DNA of 64,000 nucleotides, taken from NCBI GenBank assembly GCA_943787575.1, contig CALSMY010000012.1, positions 18,852-82,851 on the forward strand, written 5' to 3'. The notes under the pieces were generated by a model, which did not search any database, was not told where the DNA came from, and was given only the letters and a program-made list of their open reading frames with translations. Each line of letters starts with the position of its first letter. Position 1 is the first letter of the stretch. The translations under genes and the position numbers were made by a program. Of the stretch, positions 39,987-49,468 are shown one piece after another. Source of the DNA: an uncultured Opitutales bacterium (GTDB lineage Bacteria > Verrucomicrobiota > Verrucomicrobiia > Opitutales > Seribacteraceae).

Positions 39987-40409
39987 TTAAATTTCTGAGA
40001 CTTGAATAACCCGATTATGGTCATTGCGGACCTTTAAAGTGATCGATATGTGTACAGCATCACGAATAAGTTGTATTGGTTGAGCCCACTCCATCATTAG
40101 AAGGAACGGGGGGTGTAATAAAGGAAATACCTCCTCATCGAAAAAATCGTGACTAAAAGAATTTCTGTAAAAATCAGAATGAATTACATTTCGAGTTCCC
40201 TGCTTAAAATTGACAAGGCCATAACTGGAACTACAAAGATCAAACACATTAAAAAAATTCCCGAAAGCATTACATAAGGATGTTTTCCCAGCTCCCATAC
40301 TTCCATTTAAAAAAATGATAAGTTTTTCATGTTCTGTAAAGTTATAGAGTACATCCCTAACAACATTTGAATAATCGTCCGTATAATTTATAATCGACAA
40401 GCTATTCAT
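39987..40409 (-). CDS. tsaE: tRNA t6A biosynthesis ATPase TsaE
   Basis: TsaE is the ATPase partner of TsaB and TsaD in threonylcarbamoyl-adenosine (t6A37) formation on ANN-decoding tRNAs. The 140-residue protein has the Walker A LNGSMGAGKTSLCNAF near residue 34, the switch-like SSSYGLVNFKQG, and the family signature VIHSDFYRNS with EEVFPLLHPPFLLMMEWAQP. It overlaps the upstream CPBP gene by 4 bases (ATGA-type coupling). The sequence is more AT-rich than its neighbours. Confidence 0.9.
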   Translation of the reverse strand: MNSLSIINYTDDYSNVVRDVLYNFTEHEKLIIFLNGSMGAGKTSLCNAFGNFFNVFDLCSSSYGLVNFKQGTRNVIHSDFYRNSFSHDFFDEEVFPLLHPPFLLMMEWAQPIQLIRDAVHISITLKVRNDHNRVIQVSEI

Positions 40410-40978
40410 TTCATAATCATTGTAAAAAGCATGATAAAATTAAATAAAGCATGAACAATAATGCACGCAGTCACAGATTTTGTTGTTTGAAAAATAATTC
40501 CTAAAAGAATACCTAAGACTAAAAGGGTAGGAGCAGATAAAATATTTAAATGTACTATTGAAAAATATAATGAGGAGATCAATATCGACCAAAGAGAACC
40601 TATTTGCTGAAAAAGTTCCTCTAGAAGAATTTTTCTAAAATATAATTCTTCGATTAATGGTGAAAGTACTAATATTGAAAAGATTTGAGAATAAGATATC
40701 TGGTCTTCCTCAATAATAGTAGTTACAATTTCCTGTGGAGATAAGTTGCCCAAGAGATGAAAACTCAAAGCATTAATTAACATTATGATTGGTATAAATA
40801 ATAAAACCAAAAGTAAAATAGTGTACACTCTATTTATGTTAATCTGTAATTTTGAGTTTGTCTTTGAAACAAAATAGAAAATTAAACAAAATAAGAAGGG
40901 CTGAAGCAATGGAACTGTTAATAATAAGCCCCCTAAATATTTTCCATACCTTATCCAAACAAATTCATTATTCCTCAT
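40406..40978 (-). CDS. CPBP-family intramembrane protease
   Basis: The 190-residue, mostly hydrophobic protein has about six membrane segments and the CPBP (Abi/CAAX) motifs: EELYFRKILLEELFQ with the paired glutamates near residue 112, the LYFSIVHLN region with its His near residue 140, and the C-terminal HALFNFIM. This family includes type II CAAX prenyl proteases and bacterial immunity or maturation proteases. The substrate is unknown. It is coupled to tsaE by overlap and is strongly AT-rich. Confidence 0.85.
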   Translation of the reverse strand: MRNNEFVWIRYGKYLGGLLLTVPLLQPFLFCLIFYFVSKTNSKLQININRVYTILLLVLLFIPIIMLINALSFHLLGNLSPQEIVTTIIEEDQISYSQIFSILVLSPLIEELYFRKILLEELFQQIGSLWSILISSLYFSIVHLNILSAPTLLVLGILLGIIFQTTKSVTACIIVHALFNFIMLFTMIMK

Positions 40979-41024
40979 TTTATTTTTTTATAAAATGAAC
41001 TTAAAAATCGAATTAATAATTATA

Positions 41025-42326
41025 TTAATCAAGCAGGGAGGAATCTTCACACCAAGCAATCTTTCCACCACTAACCGTTAAAATCGGTTTTCCAATAAAT
41101 TTATGCCCATCCAGCGGAGAGTTTTTAGAAAGGCTCATTCCACTCTCTGTATTGTAAATCCATTTTTTCACAGGGTCGATGACAACAAAATCTGCAAGGT
41201 TACCTGCTTTTAATGATGGCGGATCTAATCCCAGAATTTTATGAGGGTTAGTCGACATTTTTTCGGCTATTTTAGGAAATGGGTCATTATCACCCAGAGC
41301 CTCTATAACAGTCATTAATGTCGTTTCTAGCCCAATGACACCACCTGGTGCTAAGTCAAATTCAACTTGCTTTAAATGTTCCGCAAAAGGCTCGTGGCTA
41401 GAGTTGCAGGAATCGATCGTTCCATCATTTAGTCCTTCAATTAAAGCCAAACGGTCGATTTCTTCTCTCAATGGTGGGGTGGTTTTTGCTTGTGTCTTAT
41501 ATTCACTGATTGCTTCTTCAGTTAAGAGTAAGTGGTGTGCCGATACATCCGTAGAAATCTTAACACCTAATCTCTTTGCTTCTTTGACTAGGTTGACTGA
41601 TTCAAGGGACGTAAGTGAGCTTATGTGAATTGGCACTTCCAAATGACGAGATACGGTAATGGCTCGTTGAACGGATAACTCTTCAGCCATTCGGGGGTTA
41701 CCGGTAAGACCCATTTTTAGGCTCAAAGGGCTTTCATGAGCCTGACCATCTTTACTCAAAGAGGGATCTTGTGGATACTCTATGATTTTCAGCCCAAACA
41801 TCTTTGCATATTTTAAAGCATTTGTAAAAATCTGGTTATCTCCCACGGAATGGGGACAATCAGTAACCGCAACCACGCCTGCCTCCTTGAGCGACCCCAA
41901 AGGAGCTAGTGCAATTCCTTTCGAGCCAATTGTCAGGCAGCCCGTTAAATGAACCTTTATTTTGGAGGCTTGTTTTATTCGGTCCTGAATATAACGAATT
42001 GTACCTGGGTTATCTGAATGGGGGGTAGTATTTGGCATGGCCAGGATCGAAGAAAACCCTCCTTTTGCGGCTGCTTTTGTAAGTGATTGAATGTTCTCAC
42101 TTTGTGCATCGCCTGGGACCCGATTATGTACTCTTAAATCTAGTAATCCGGGTAAAATAATATGATCTTTTATATTAAAAGTTTGTTCTGCAGGTTTTCC
42201 CTCTGGAATGGATGAATAGATAATTCCATCTCTTACAAACAGGTCTTTTACTCGATCCATCCCTGAATAAGGATCGACCACTCTTCCACCAACTAAGTCG
42301 AAGTTACAAAGTGCTTTTTCTTTCAT
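41025..42326 (-). CDS. pyrC': Dihydroorotase homologue lacking catalytic residues (PyrC')
   Basis: The fold is that of class I dihydroorotase (433 residues; LPGLLDLRVHNRVPG, SSILAMPNTTPH, VSAHHLLLTEEA). The active-site residues are mostly gone. The HxH motif is R65-V-H67. The usual AHCED segment is EYPQDP (near 183-188). The zinc His of the HVST motif is Ser237. The TDHAP motif is SSHEP (309-313), so the catalytic Asp is lost. I start at the ATG 42326, which overlaps the pyrB stop as ATGA. Non-catalytic PyrC' proteins are known to scaffold PyrB in pseudomonads. A functional dihydroorotase should lie elsewhere in the genome. Confidence 0.88.
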   Translation of the reverse strand: MKEKALCNFDLVGGRVVDPYSGMDRVKDLFVRDGIIYSSIPEGKPAEQTFNIKDHIILPGLLDLRVHNRVPGDAQSENIQSLTKAAAKGGFSSILAMPNTTPHSDNPGTIRYIQDRIKQASKIKVHLTGCLTIGSKGIALAPLGSLKEAGVVAVTDCPHSVGDNQIFTNALKYAKMFGLKIIEYPQDPSLSKDGQAHESPLSLKMGLTGNPRMAEELSVQRAITVSRHLEVPIHISSLTSLESVNLVKEAKRLGVKISTDVSAHHLLLTEEAISEYKTQAKTTPPLREEIDRLALIEGLNDGTIDSCNSSHEPFAEHLKQVEFDLAPGGVIGLETTLMTVIEALGDNDPFPKIAEKMSTNPHKILGLDPPSLKAGNLADFVVIDPVKKWIYNTESGMSLSKNSPLDGHKFIGKPILTVSGGKIAWCEDSSLLD

Positions 42327-43258
42327 CTTTGATTTTCCCCACAATTAATACAAAGTTGTAAAATTGCCATTCGCACCGCAATGCCATTACTTACCTGTTG
42401 TAATATTACTGCCCGGTTTGAGTCTGCTAGTTCTGATTCAATTTCAACGCCTCTGTTAAGGGGACCTGGATGAAGAATAATCGCATTTTTTTTCATTTGA
42501 TCAAATGTACTGCGACCCAGACCAAAAACATTTGCATACTCTGATAATGAGGGAAAATGTGAGGCTTGTTGTCTCTCATGTTGAATTCTTAATAGCATCA
42601 CAGCATCCGCACCACGAAGAGCCTCATTTGGGTCATGCGTTACCCTTGCCCCAAGTTTCTCGAATTCCTTGGGTACTAGCGTTGAGGGTCCGGCGAGCGT
42701 AACTACTGCACCTAATTTGAGAAGTCCCCATAAATTTGACCTTGCAACTCTACTGAAACGAATATCACCCAAAATAGTAATTCTTTTACCCTTAAGGTTT
42801 CCTAGCTTTTCACGCATCGTGTAAATATCGAGCAAAGCCTGACTTGGGTGCTCATGTGCTCCATCTCCCGCATTAATGATAGGAACATTAACTATTTGAG
42901 AAAGGAAAAGAGGTGAGCCTGGCGAGGAATGTCTGAGTACTATAGCATCCGCTCCCAATGCCTGTACATTCATCGCAGTATCTTTTAAGGTTTCTCCCTT
43001 TGTTAAACTGCTTGCTTCTCCAGCAATTGAAATTACGTCCGCTCCTAGAGATTTTGCCGCTATTTCAAAAGCTACCCGAGTTCGCGTACTCGGTTCCATA
43101 AACAAATTGATAATTCGTTTACCTCGTAGTGATTCTATAATCGAGCCATCAGTAGTTTTTTGTGCTTTTATTGTTTCTGCTTCATCCAATAAAAATAATA
43201 TTTCATCCGAGCTTAAGTCCTCAATTCCCAATAGTGAATTCTTAGACCATTCTTTCAT
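42323..43258 (-). CDS. pyrB: Aspartate carbamoyltransferase catalytic subunit
   Basis: PyrB makes carbamoyl-aspartate, the committed step of pyrimidine synthesis. I start at the ATG 43258, overlapping the HAD-gene stop as ATGA; this gives 311 residues. The carbamoyl-phosphate site FMEPSTRTRVAFEIAAKSLG is intact, as are GDGAHEHPSQALLDIYTM, GDIRFSRVARSNLWGL and LHPGPLNRGVEI. No pyrI regulatory subunit is seen. Coupling to the non-catalytic PyrC' suggests a dodecamer-type complex as in other PyrB-PyrC' systems. Confidence 0.95.
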   Translation of the reverse strand: MKEWSKNSLLGIEDLSSDEILFLLDEAETIKAQKTTDGSIIESLRGKRIINLFMEPSTRTRVAFEIAAKSLGADVISIAGEASSLTKGETLKDTAMNVQALGADAIVLRHSSPGSPLFLSQIVNVPIINAGDGAHEHPSQALLDIYTMREKLGNLKGKRITILGDIRFSRVARSNLWGLLKLGAVVTLAGPSTLVPKEFEKLGARVTHDPNEALRGADAVMLLRIQHERQQASHFPSLSEYANVFGLGRSTFDQMKKNAIILHPGPLNRGVEIESELADSNRAVILQQVSNGIAVRMAILQLCINCGENQR

Positions 43259-44280
43259 TGCCACAATGTCTCCTGCTTCCACTCATTTGATTCCTGAATG
43301 TTTTCAGGTTTGGGCATGTGTTTAGGTGCAGCCGTAATACTCTGCCTTAAGCTTTCTTCTCGCTTAACACGCATGTTTGATAATATTTCGCGAATTTTCT
43401 GTTTCATCCAAACGGAAGTGGGTGAACGAAAAGAATAATCGGCAGGACCATTGTTATGAACCCTCCCACTCTCAACAAGATCACAAGTTTGGGCAAATTC
43501 ACTTTCGTCATTTGGGTCATAAACCGCATAAGTCTTTCCCCCCATTTGTTTAACAACAGCAAAGACAGGGACATCACTGGGTCCATCTGCAACATAAATT
43601 AACTGTTCGAACGGTATCCTGCGCAACTCATGTGGAATGGAAGAATTTACATCTATTGATGAGCTTTTGTTGCAACCTTTATTAATCTCAAAAATAAACC
43701 TCGTCTTGATTGTATTGTCTACTGCAAGACCAATTTGAGAAATTTCGGGATCAATAGGTAGAGACAAATCAGTTTGGCTTAAAAAATTTGGGGGCAAGGC
43801 AGATTCGATAAATTCAGATGCAAAAATTCCTTGAACATGTGGAGCAATTTTACTCCCAAGAATCATTTGAGACAAGCCCGTGCTAATTACATAATGCTCC
43901 AGTTTGAAATCGTAATCCTTATATGCATTTTCTTTTGGTATTAAGGCTAATTCATCAAAAAATTCTGGTAAACCGGGGTAGAATTCAAGTTCATTACCCA
44001 GTTCGAAGAGTTTTTGATTTGTCAAACCACGCATGGGACCATTTTTTACATAACTTAAAAGGTGATTTAGGTAAATGGTTTCAGCAGAAACGGAAAGGCC
44101 ACGATTTGCATAAATTTGTGGAAGCTTATTTACCTCTGACCAAAATATTTTTTCGCTTACCCCAAATTGGTTAAAAAGAGGGGTTTGCATGTACCCAGGA
44201 ATTAATGTTTTATCAAAATCCCAAACACAAGCCAATGTATTTTGACTGTGTATCTGACCCTTTTTAGAAGCTTTGCTCAA
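43255..44280 (-). CDS. HAD-superfamily hydrolase
   Basis: The 341-residue protein has HAD motif I as WDFDKTLIPG (near residue 22), and the C-terminal motif IV is YVADGPSDVPVFAV, with the acidic pair spaced as in phosphoserine-phosphatase-like HADs. A cap domain of about 150 residues lies between. The last 50 residues are polar and basic (RVKREESLRQSITAAPKH), probably flexible. The substrate is unknown. Its stop overlaps the pyrB start, so it heads the pyrB-pyrC' transcript, and a nucleotide or phospho-metabolite role is possible but unproven. Confidence 0.82.
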   Translation of the reverse strand: MSKASKKGQIHSQNTLACVWDFDKTLIPGYMQTPLFNQFGVSEKIFWSEVNKLPQIYANRGLSVSAETIYLNHLLSYVKNGPMRGLTNQKLFELGNELEFYPGLPEFFDELALIPKENAYKDYDFKLEHYVISTGLSQMILGSKIAPHVQGIFASEFIESALPPNFLSQTDLSLPIDPEISQIGLAVDNTIKTRFIFEINKGCNKSSSIDVNSSIPHELRRIPFEQLIYVADGPSDVPVFAVVKQMGGKTYAVYDPNDESEFAQTCDLVESGRVHNNGPADYSFRSPTSVWMKQKIREILSNMRVKREESLRQSITAAPKHMPKPENIQESNEWKQETLWQ

Positions 44281-44323
44281 TTTAATCGTTTTCCTCCATG
44301 GTATACACTATAAAGGAATTTAA

Positions 44324-45403
44324 ATGGAAGTGCTACCAAATATAGAACCTTTTCGGGAACGTTACAATGAAGTTGAATTGCAACTGTCAGAACCTGATGT
44401 TTTCAAAGATGCCTTCCGAGCAAGTTCGCTAAATCGCGAGCTCACTAGGTTAAGAAAAATCATTGAGCTTCATGATTCTAGTAGTCACTGTCAGCAAGAA
44501 ATTGAATCCACGAAAGAGTTAATAGATGATCCAGAATTAGGTTCTTCGGCACTCGAGGAGATTGATCTTCTAAACAAAAGGCTGGAAGAACTGGAAAGTA
44601 ATTTGATCCTGGCAATGCTTCCAGAAGAAGCTGATACCGGAAAAAATACAATCGTTGAGATTCGTGCTGGTGCTGGTGGGGATGAGGCATCTTTATTTGC
44701 TGCCGATCTCTTTAGAATGTACTGCAGGTATGGTGAGAATAAAACATGGGGGTTTGAATGCCTTAGCCAAAGTACTTCTGAAAGCGGAGGTTTCAAAGAA
44801 GTCGTCTTTATTTTCAAAGGTGAGGATGCATGGTCACGAATGCGTTTTGAGAGTGGCGTTCATCGTGTACAACGAATTCCTGTTACAGAAGCAGGGGGAA
44901 GGATTCACACCTCTACTGCTACAGTTGCTGTATTACCCGAAGCACAAGAAGTTGAAATTTCCATTGATGCACAGGATTTGGAAATAAGTGTTTGTCGGGC
45001 TTCAGGGCCGGGCGGGCAAGGGGTTAACACCACTGATTCTGCTGTACAACTCTTACACAAACCGAGTGGTATTTCGGTATATTGTGCAGACGAACGATCT
45101 CAGCTTAAAAATAAAAATAAAGCTATGACAGTTCTTCGCTCACGACTATTAAAAGCCAAACAGGCTGAGGAAAATGCCAAGTATGCAAATGATCGAAAAG
45201 CTCAAGTGGGCTCTGGTGATCGAAGTGAACGTATTAGAACCTATAATTTCCCGCAAAGCAGATTGACGGACCACAGAATCAACTACAGTTCTCATGCTTT
45301 AAATGATTCCATGATGGGAGACTTAGACCACTTGATCGATGCACTGACCGCCCATGACCAAACAGTAAAACTGGAGGCTCTCTTAAAAAATGGGTGCAAG
45401 TGA
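44324..45403 (+). CDS. prfA: Peptide chain release factor 1
   Basis: RF1 recognises UAA and UAG stop codons. The 359-residue protein has the RF1 type tripeptide region RIPVTEAGGRIHTSTATVAV (with PVT in place of the RF2 SPF) and the catalytic ASGPGGQGVNTTDSAVQL with GGQ, about residue 230. The C-terminal RIRTYNFPQSRLTDHRINYS is typical. It overlaps prmC, whose product methylates the GGQ glutamine. It is divergent from the HAD gene. Confidence 0.96.
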   Translation: MEVLPNIEPFRERYNEVELQLSEPDVFKDAFRASSLNRELTRLRKIIELHDSSSHCQQEIESTKELIDDPELGSSALEEIDLLNKRLEELESNLILAMLPEEADTGKNTIVEIRAGAGGDEASLFAADLFRMYCRYGENKTWGFECLSQSTSESGGFKEVVFIFKGEDAWSRMRFESGVHRVQRIPVTEAGGRIHTSTATVAVLPEAQEVEISIDAQDLEISVCRASGPGGQGVNTTDSAVQLLHKPSGISVYCADERSQLKNKNKAMTVLRSRLLKAKQAEENAKYANDRKAQVGSGDRSERIRTYNFPQSRLTDHRINYSSHALNDSMMGDLDHLIDALTAHDQTVKLEALLKNGCK

Positions 45404-46250
45404 GAACTTAACCATTGAAGATGTTCTTTGCAAATCATCAGATTACCTGGCCCGTCACCAAGTAACTAATTTTAAAACAGATGCAGAGTGGTTAATCGCT
45501 CACGCACTTGGTTGGCCAAGGATGCAACTTTATTTGAAATTTAATGAGGTGCTTTCAGATAATTCTTTAAATTCTATTAAAAAATTAATTATGCGAAGGG
45601 GTAAACGGGAGCCATTACAGCATATTTTAGGTTCGGTACAATTTGCAGGACTAACATTAAAATGTGACTCAAGGGCTCTTGTGCCCCGACATGAAACTGA
45701 ATTTTTAGTAGATGAACTTTTCAAGCGTCTTGGACCTGATTTTAGTGGCAAGATCGCTGATTTGGGAAGCGGTAGTGGGGCTATTATTTTAAGCCTTTGT
45801 TCCCTTTTGCCTAAGGCTCATGGAATAGGGTTAGAAAAATCAGACGCAGCACTGTCACTCGCAAAGGAAAACCTGGATTTATGTAATTTAAGCCAACAAG
45901 TCTCCTTTCAACAGCACGATTGGCAAACTAAGTCGAAACCCCAAGAAACTTATGACATCATTGTTAGTAACCCTCCCTACTTATCTGAAGAAGATTGGGA
46001 TAAAACACAGCCTGAAGTTAAAAGCTACGACCCCAAAGAAGCATTAATTGCGGACAAACAGGGACTTGGGGATATTGAAACGATAATTGAGTATTCCCAC
46101 AATAGATTAAATGACCAAGGTTTTTTAGCTTTAGAATTTGGTATGCATCAGGCTGATACTGTAACTAATCTGCTAAAGAATTTATATAACGTGGAAATTT
46201 TATCAGACCAATTTTTGGTGCGCAGGTTTGCAATTGCACATAAAATTTAA
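45390..46250 (+). CDS. prmC: Release factor glutamine methyltransferase
   Basis: PrmC N5-methylates the glutamine of the GGQ motif of RF1 and RF2. The 286-residue protein has the N-terminal helical domain, the SAM-binding LVPRHETEFLVDEL and IADLGSGSGAIILSL (near residue 122), and the catalytic NPPY motif in IIVSNPPYLSEEDW. It starts inside the prfA 3' end (14-base overlap), fitting co-expression. It ends convergent with the prc-type gene, 11 bases apart. Confidence 0.95.
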   Translation: MGASENLTIEDVLCKSSDYLARHQVTNFKTDAEWLIAHALGWPRMQLYLKFNEVLSDNSLNSIKKLIMRRGKREPLQHILGSVQFAGLTLKCDSRALVPRHETEFLVDELFKRLGPDFSGKIADLGSGSGAIILSLCSLLPKAHGIGLEKSDAALSLAKENLDLCNLSQQVSFQQHDWQTKSKPQETYDIIVSNPPYLSEEDWDKTQPEVKSYDPKEALIADKQGLGDIETIIEYSHNRLNDQGFLALEFGMHQADTVTNLLKNLYNVEILSDQFLVRRFAIAHKI

Positions 46251-46261
46251 GTCCATTTGAA

Positions 46262-48529
46262 TTAAATTTTTTTAGAAGTTGAGCCTTGGGATTGTGAAAC
46301 CTGAGCTACAGTGATGTAATTTACCCAATCTTTTAAAATTCTGAGTCCTTCATGTAAGCGTATGTCGAGGTTCTTAGGCATAACAAATTTGTCTAAGTCG
46401 GGAGAAGTGGCATTTTTGTCGTCTTTTATTCCTCGAACAATTAATGATTTTTCTTTCTGGTCTTTTACAACCTGGAGTTCGAGCTCTTTGGAAGGAAAAG
46501 AGAGTTTGGACAATGACTTATATTCCTTGTTAAGAAAATCTGTCTTATTTAAATCAAATAAATTTGTTTGTAGTCTGTTACTTAAATTTAAAGACACGCT
46601 TTTCTGATCTCTCTTTTTTCGAAACCAAGAAATATTTTTTTCCAGGTAATCAAACTCTTTGGTTGATGATTGTCTGTCTTTACTTGAAGAAAGGAGAGCT
46701 TTTACAGTTTGATCAGAGTATTTAAACTCTCCTTGTGGGCGCCTAAAATTTACTTCTGCAATTTTATCCCAAGCAAGTGCGTTATCCAAGTCCGACTCCC
46801 CAATGGGTAAGTACTTGTTAATTGAATGAAAAGAAATGTCACTTGAGACGCCCGTTAATTGCGTACTCTCTCCTGAAGGTAAGTAATATTTTTGGATTGT
46901 TATCTTTGCGGCACTTTTTTTCCCTTGCTGGCCGGAAAAAGCAAAAGGCATATTCATGGGAAGCAAGGATTGAACTGTTCCCTTACCGTGCGTCGATTGA
47001 TCGCCGACAATCAGAGCTCTTCGGTGGTTCTTTAGAGCTCCAGCAACTATTTCAGAAGCTGAAGCACTGTAACGAGAAACCAATACAATCATCGGACCGT
47101 CCCAGATTAACTTGGGATTAAAATCAAATTTTTTCCTAATTTTTCCATCAGAACTCTTAACCTGTACAACAGGACCTCGAGAAATAAATAGTCCGGCAAG
47201 GTTTACTGCTTCGCTCAAATACCCACCTCCATTTCTGCGCAAATCCAAAACGAGACCTTGCATTTCTTGTTCTTTCAACAAATTGATTAGTTCTTCAACA
47301 TCATCAGTTGCTTTATGGCCATCTCCGCTTGATCCGTAAAATGAAGGAAGCTCAACCACTCCCAACAAAAGCTCATCTCCATTGTTGTTTATTTTATGAA
47401 TAGATGCACTTGCCAGATTTGCTGTAAGTTTAATTTTATCTCTTATTATTTTAACAGTCTTGGTAGTCGTTGGACTCTCAATAGGACGAATTTTCAATGA
47501 AACTAATGTGTCCTTGGGGCCCTTAATCAGTTCGACGATTTTAGATAAACGCATGTCAACGACATCAACAAACTCTCCTTCTCCTTGGGCAACTTTTAGA
47601 ATGACATCTTCTGGCTCAAGTTGTCGGGATGCTTCTGCAGGGCCGCCAGGAAGTAATTCTTTTATTGTACAATATCCGTCAGCGTCTGTTAAAACAGCCC
47701 CTATCCCTACAAATTCGTTGTGCATTGCCTGATCGAATTTTTCTTTCTCTTTTATGTTGAGGAAAGAGGTGTGTGGGTCAAACATCTGAGTGAGTGTAGT
47801 AAGATAGAGTTCCTGTACATCAGTTGCCTCAAATTCTAAAATGTTTTTGACCCACCGCTTATACTTTTTCTGAAGGTTGACTAAAATCTCGTCTTCTCGT
47901 GTTGTAAGTAATTCCAGGGTAGTGCTGGAACTTTCGTTTTCGTCAATTTTAGAGAAAATTTCATTGATATATTCGTGGGTAAGTAATCCGTCCCAAATGA
48001 CATTCAATTGTTGAGAGCTTGCAGCCCAGGAAAGATCACTACGATCAAGAGTAAAAGTCTCATTACTTTCTAGGTCAGGTGCATTACTCAAACGGACAAG
48101 AACAGAATTTAGTCTGGTGATAGCTAACTTTCGGTATTCTTCATACATCTCAAAAGCTGGAAAAAGATTTCCTTGCCGAAGATAAGTTAAGATAGTGGGC
48201 TGATATCTTTTTTTGAACCTAGCTAAATCTTGTTCCGTAAAAAAAAGTTTCTGCTTGTCTAGGTTGGTGACAAATTTTTCTAAAAACAAAGCCGTATCCA
48301 ATTCACTAATAGATAATTTTTTGAAGTGGGCTTTTTCTAGAGCACCTAGTAGCCATTTTGTTTCATCAGACATTAAGGCACTCGGAACTAGTGGCTCATA
48401 GACCTCTTCTTGGCTAGCTAACTTGAGCGATCCTGACTGCAAGGATTCTTCAGCAACTCCTTGTATGGGTACAATCAATCCTATAAAGGAAACAAATGTG
48501 AATATAAGTATTGGATTGATGAGACTCAT
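46262..48529 (-). CDS. prc: Tail-specific (C-terminal processing) protease, S41A
   Basis: This periplasmic serine protease degrades proteins from their C termini. The 755-residue protein has a signal peptide (MSLINPILIFTFVSFIGLIV), a long N-terminal helical domain, a PDZ domain (FVGIGAVLTDADGYCTIKEL, LEPEDVILKVAQGEGE) and the S41 domain. The catalytic Ser is in YSASASEIVAGAL, and the Lys follows in HGKGTVQSLLPM. The C-terminal extension after the S41 domain is typical of the Prc subfamily. It lies alone between convergent prmC and the rhomboid gene. Confidence 0.93.
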   Translation of the reverse strand: MSLINPILIFTFVSFIGLIVPIQGVAEESLQSGSLKLASQEEVYEPLVPSALMSDETKWLLGALEKAHFKKLSISELDTALFLEKFVTNLDKQKLFFTEQDLARFKKRYQPTILTYLRQGNLFPAFEMYEEYRKLAITRLNSVLVRLSNAPDLESNETFTLDRSDLSWAASSQQLNVIWDGLLTHEYINEIFSKIDENESSSTTLELLTTREDEILVNLQKKYKRWVKNILEFEATDVQELYLTTLTQMFDPHTSFLNIKEKEKFDQAMHNEFVGIGAVLTDADGYCTIKELLPGGPAEASRQLEPEDVILKVAQGEGEFVDVVDMRLSKIVELIKGPKDTLVSLKIRPIESPTTTKTVKIIRDKIKLTANLASASIHKINNNGDELLLGVVELPSFYGSSGDGHKATDDVEELINLLKEQEMQGLVLDLRRNGGGYLSEAVNLAGLFISRGPVVQVKSSDGKIRKKFDFNPKLIWDGPMIVLVSRYSASASEIVAGALKNHRRALIVGDQSTHGKGTVQSLLPMNMPFAFSGQQGKKSAAKITIQKYYLPSGESTQLTGVSSDISFHSINKYLPIGESDLDNALAWDKIAEVNFRRPQGEFKYSDQTVKALLSSSKDRQSSTKEFDYLEKNISWFRKKRDQKSVSLNLSNRLQTNLFDLNKTDFLNKEYKSLSKLSFPSKELELQVVKDQKEKSLIVRGIKDDKNATSPDLDKFVMPKNLDIRLHEGLRILKDWVNYITVAQVSQSQGSTSKKI

Positions 48530-48540
48530 AAAAAGACGGA

Positions 48541-49414
48541 CTAATCTTTACCTAACAGCTTTTTAGCTTTTTCCAAAGTTTCTTTTTCTGATTCAGTCAA
48601 GGAACCAAAGCCCTTATCGTTTATTTTATCAAGTATTCGATCTGTTTCTTCCTTGATGGAAACATTTTCACCGAAATTGACTCGGAACTTCTTTACCTTT
48701 CTAGGTGAATGACGGTTATGTCTTGATTGAGGTGATCCAGTGCCTGATCTAGTGAATGTAAAACGAAATGGAAAAACCAACTTCCCCTGAACTATTAAAT
48801 ATGTAAGGGCACCACAAATCATGCCGCCAAGATGAGCAGAATGGGCAATCATTCCATTACCTAAAATTTCAGAATTAACAAAACCATAGATTTCTAAACC
48901 CAAAGTCCCCAATAAAACCCACTTTGGTTTAATTCTTACCGGCAGGATGAAAAAAAGTAACAGCGTGATTGGCTGATTTGGTTGAAATAAACAAAATGTA
49001 CAGAGACATGCTAATACAATAGCAGATGAACCAACCAAATATTGGTACCCAGAATTATTGAATAAAACCAATAATTGCTCCCAGAAGAACTGAAGAAAGA
49101 ACCAAATATTTAAATTTTCTATTACCAATAAAACCCTCTACAGGTCTTCCAATAAAGTGAATGCCCAATAAATTTAGAATCAGATGCAAAGGACCGTCGT
49201 GAACGGATGCGTATGTTATAATTGTCCAGAAATAGCCTTTTGAGAGATTATTATAACCAAATCCTACAAAGTCATTAACTAACTGAGCACCAAAGAATAA
49301 ACTTGATACAGCCTGTAATACAAAGCAAGAAATAAGAAAAATGATAAGTTGGTCACAAAAAGATCGTTTGAATAACTCACGGGGTGACTGCATGTAGGTT
49401 CTATCGTAGAGCAT
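48541..49414 (-). CDS. Rhomboid-family intramembrane protease (frame-disrupted)
   Basis: The first frame (49414 to 49055) gives the N-terminal membrane segments including a DGPLHLILNLLGIHFIGRPV stretch with the rhomboid loop. The second frame continues with the catalytic region: LVGSSAIVLACL (Ser in GxSx) and AHSAHLGGMICGAL (His). After the membrane part comes a cytoplasmic C-terminal tail with SIKEETDRILDKINDKGFGS and LTESEKETLEKAKKLL, as in other rhomboids of this type. The break is at a run of four T on the minus strand (49064-49067); removing one T restores GLFNNSGYQYLVG. If the break is real, the gene is a pseudogene. Confidence 0.82.
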
Positions 49415-49468
49415 ATATATAAACTATCTAAACTTAAATTTTGCATAAGCCAAGGATGAACAACGGCA

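Noticed and set aside
39987..40978. CPBP protease and tsaE as a bacteriocin-immunity or defence pair
   Set aside because: tsaE is a housekeeping t6A gene and there is no bacteriocin precursor or other partner; the overlap only suggests coupling.
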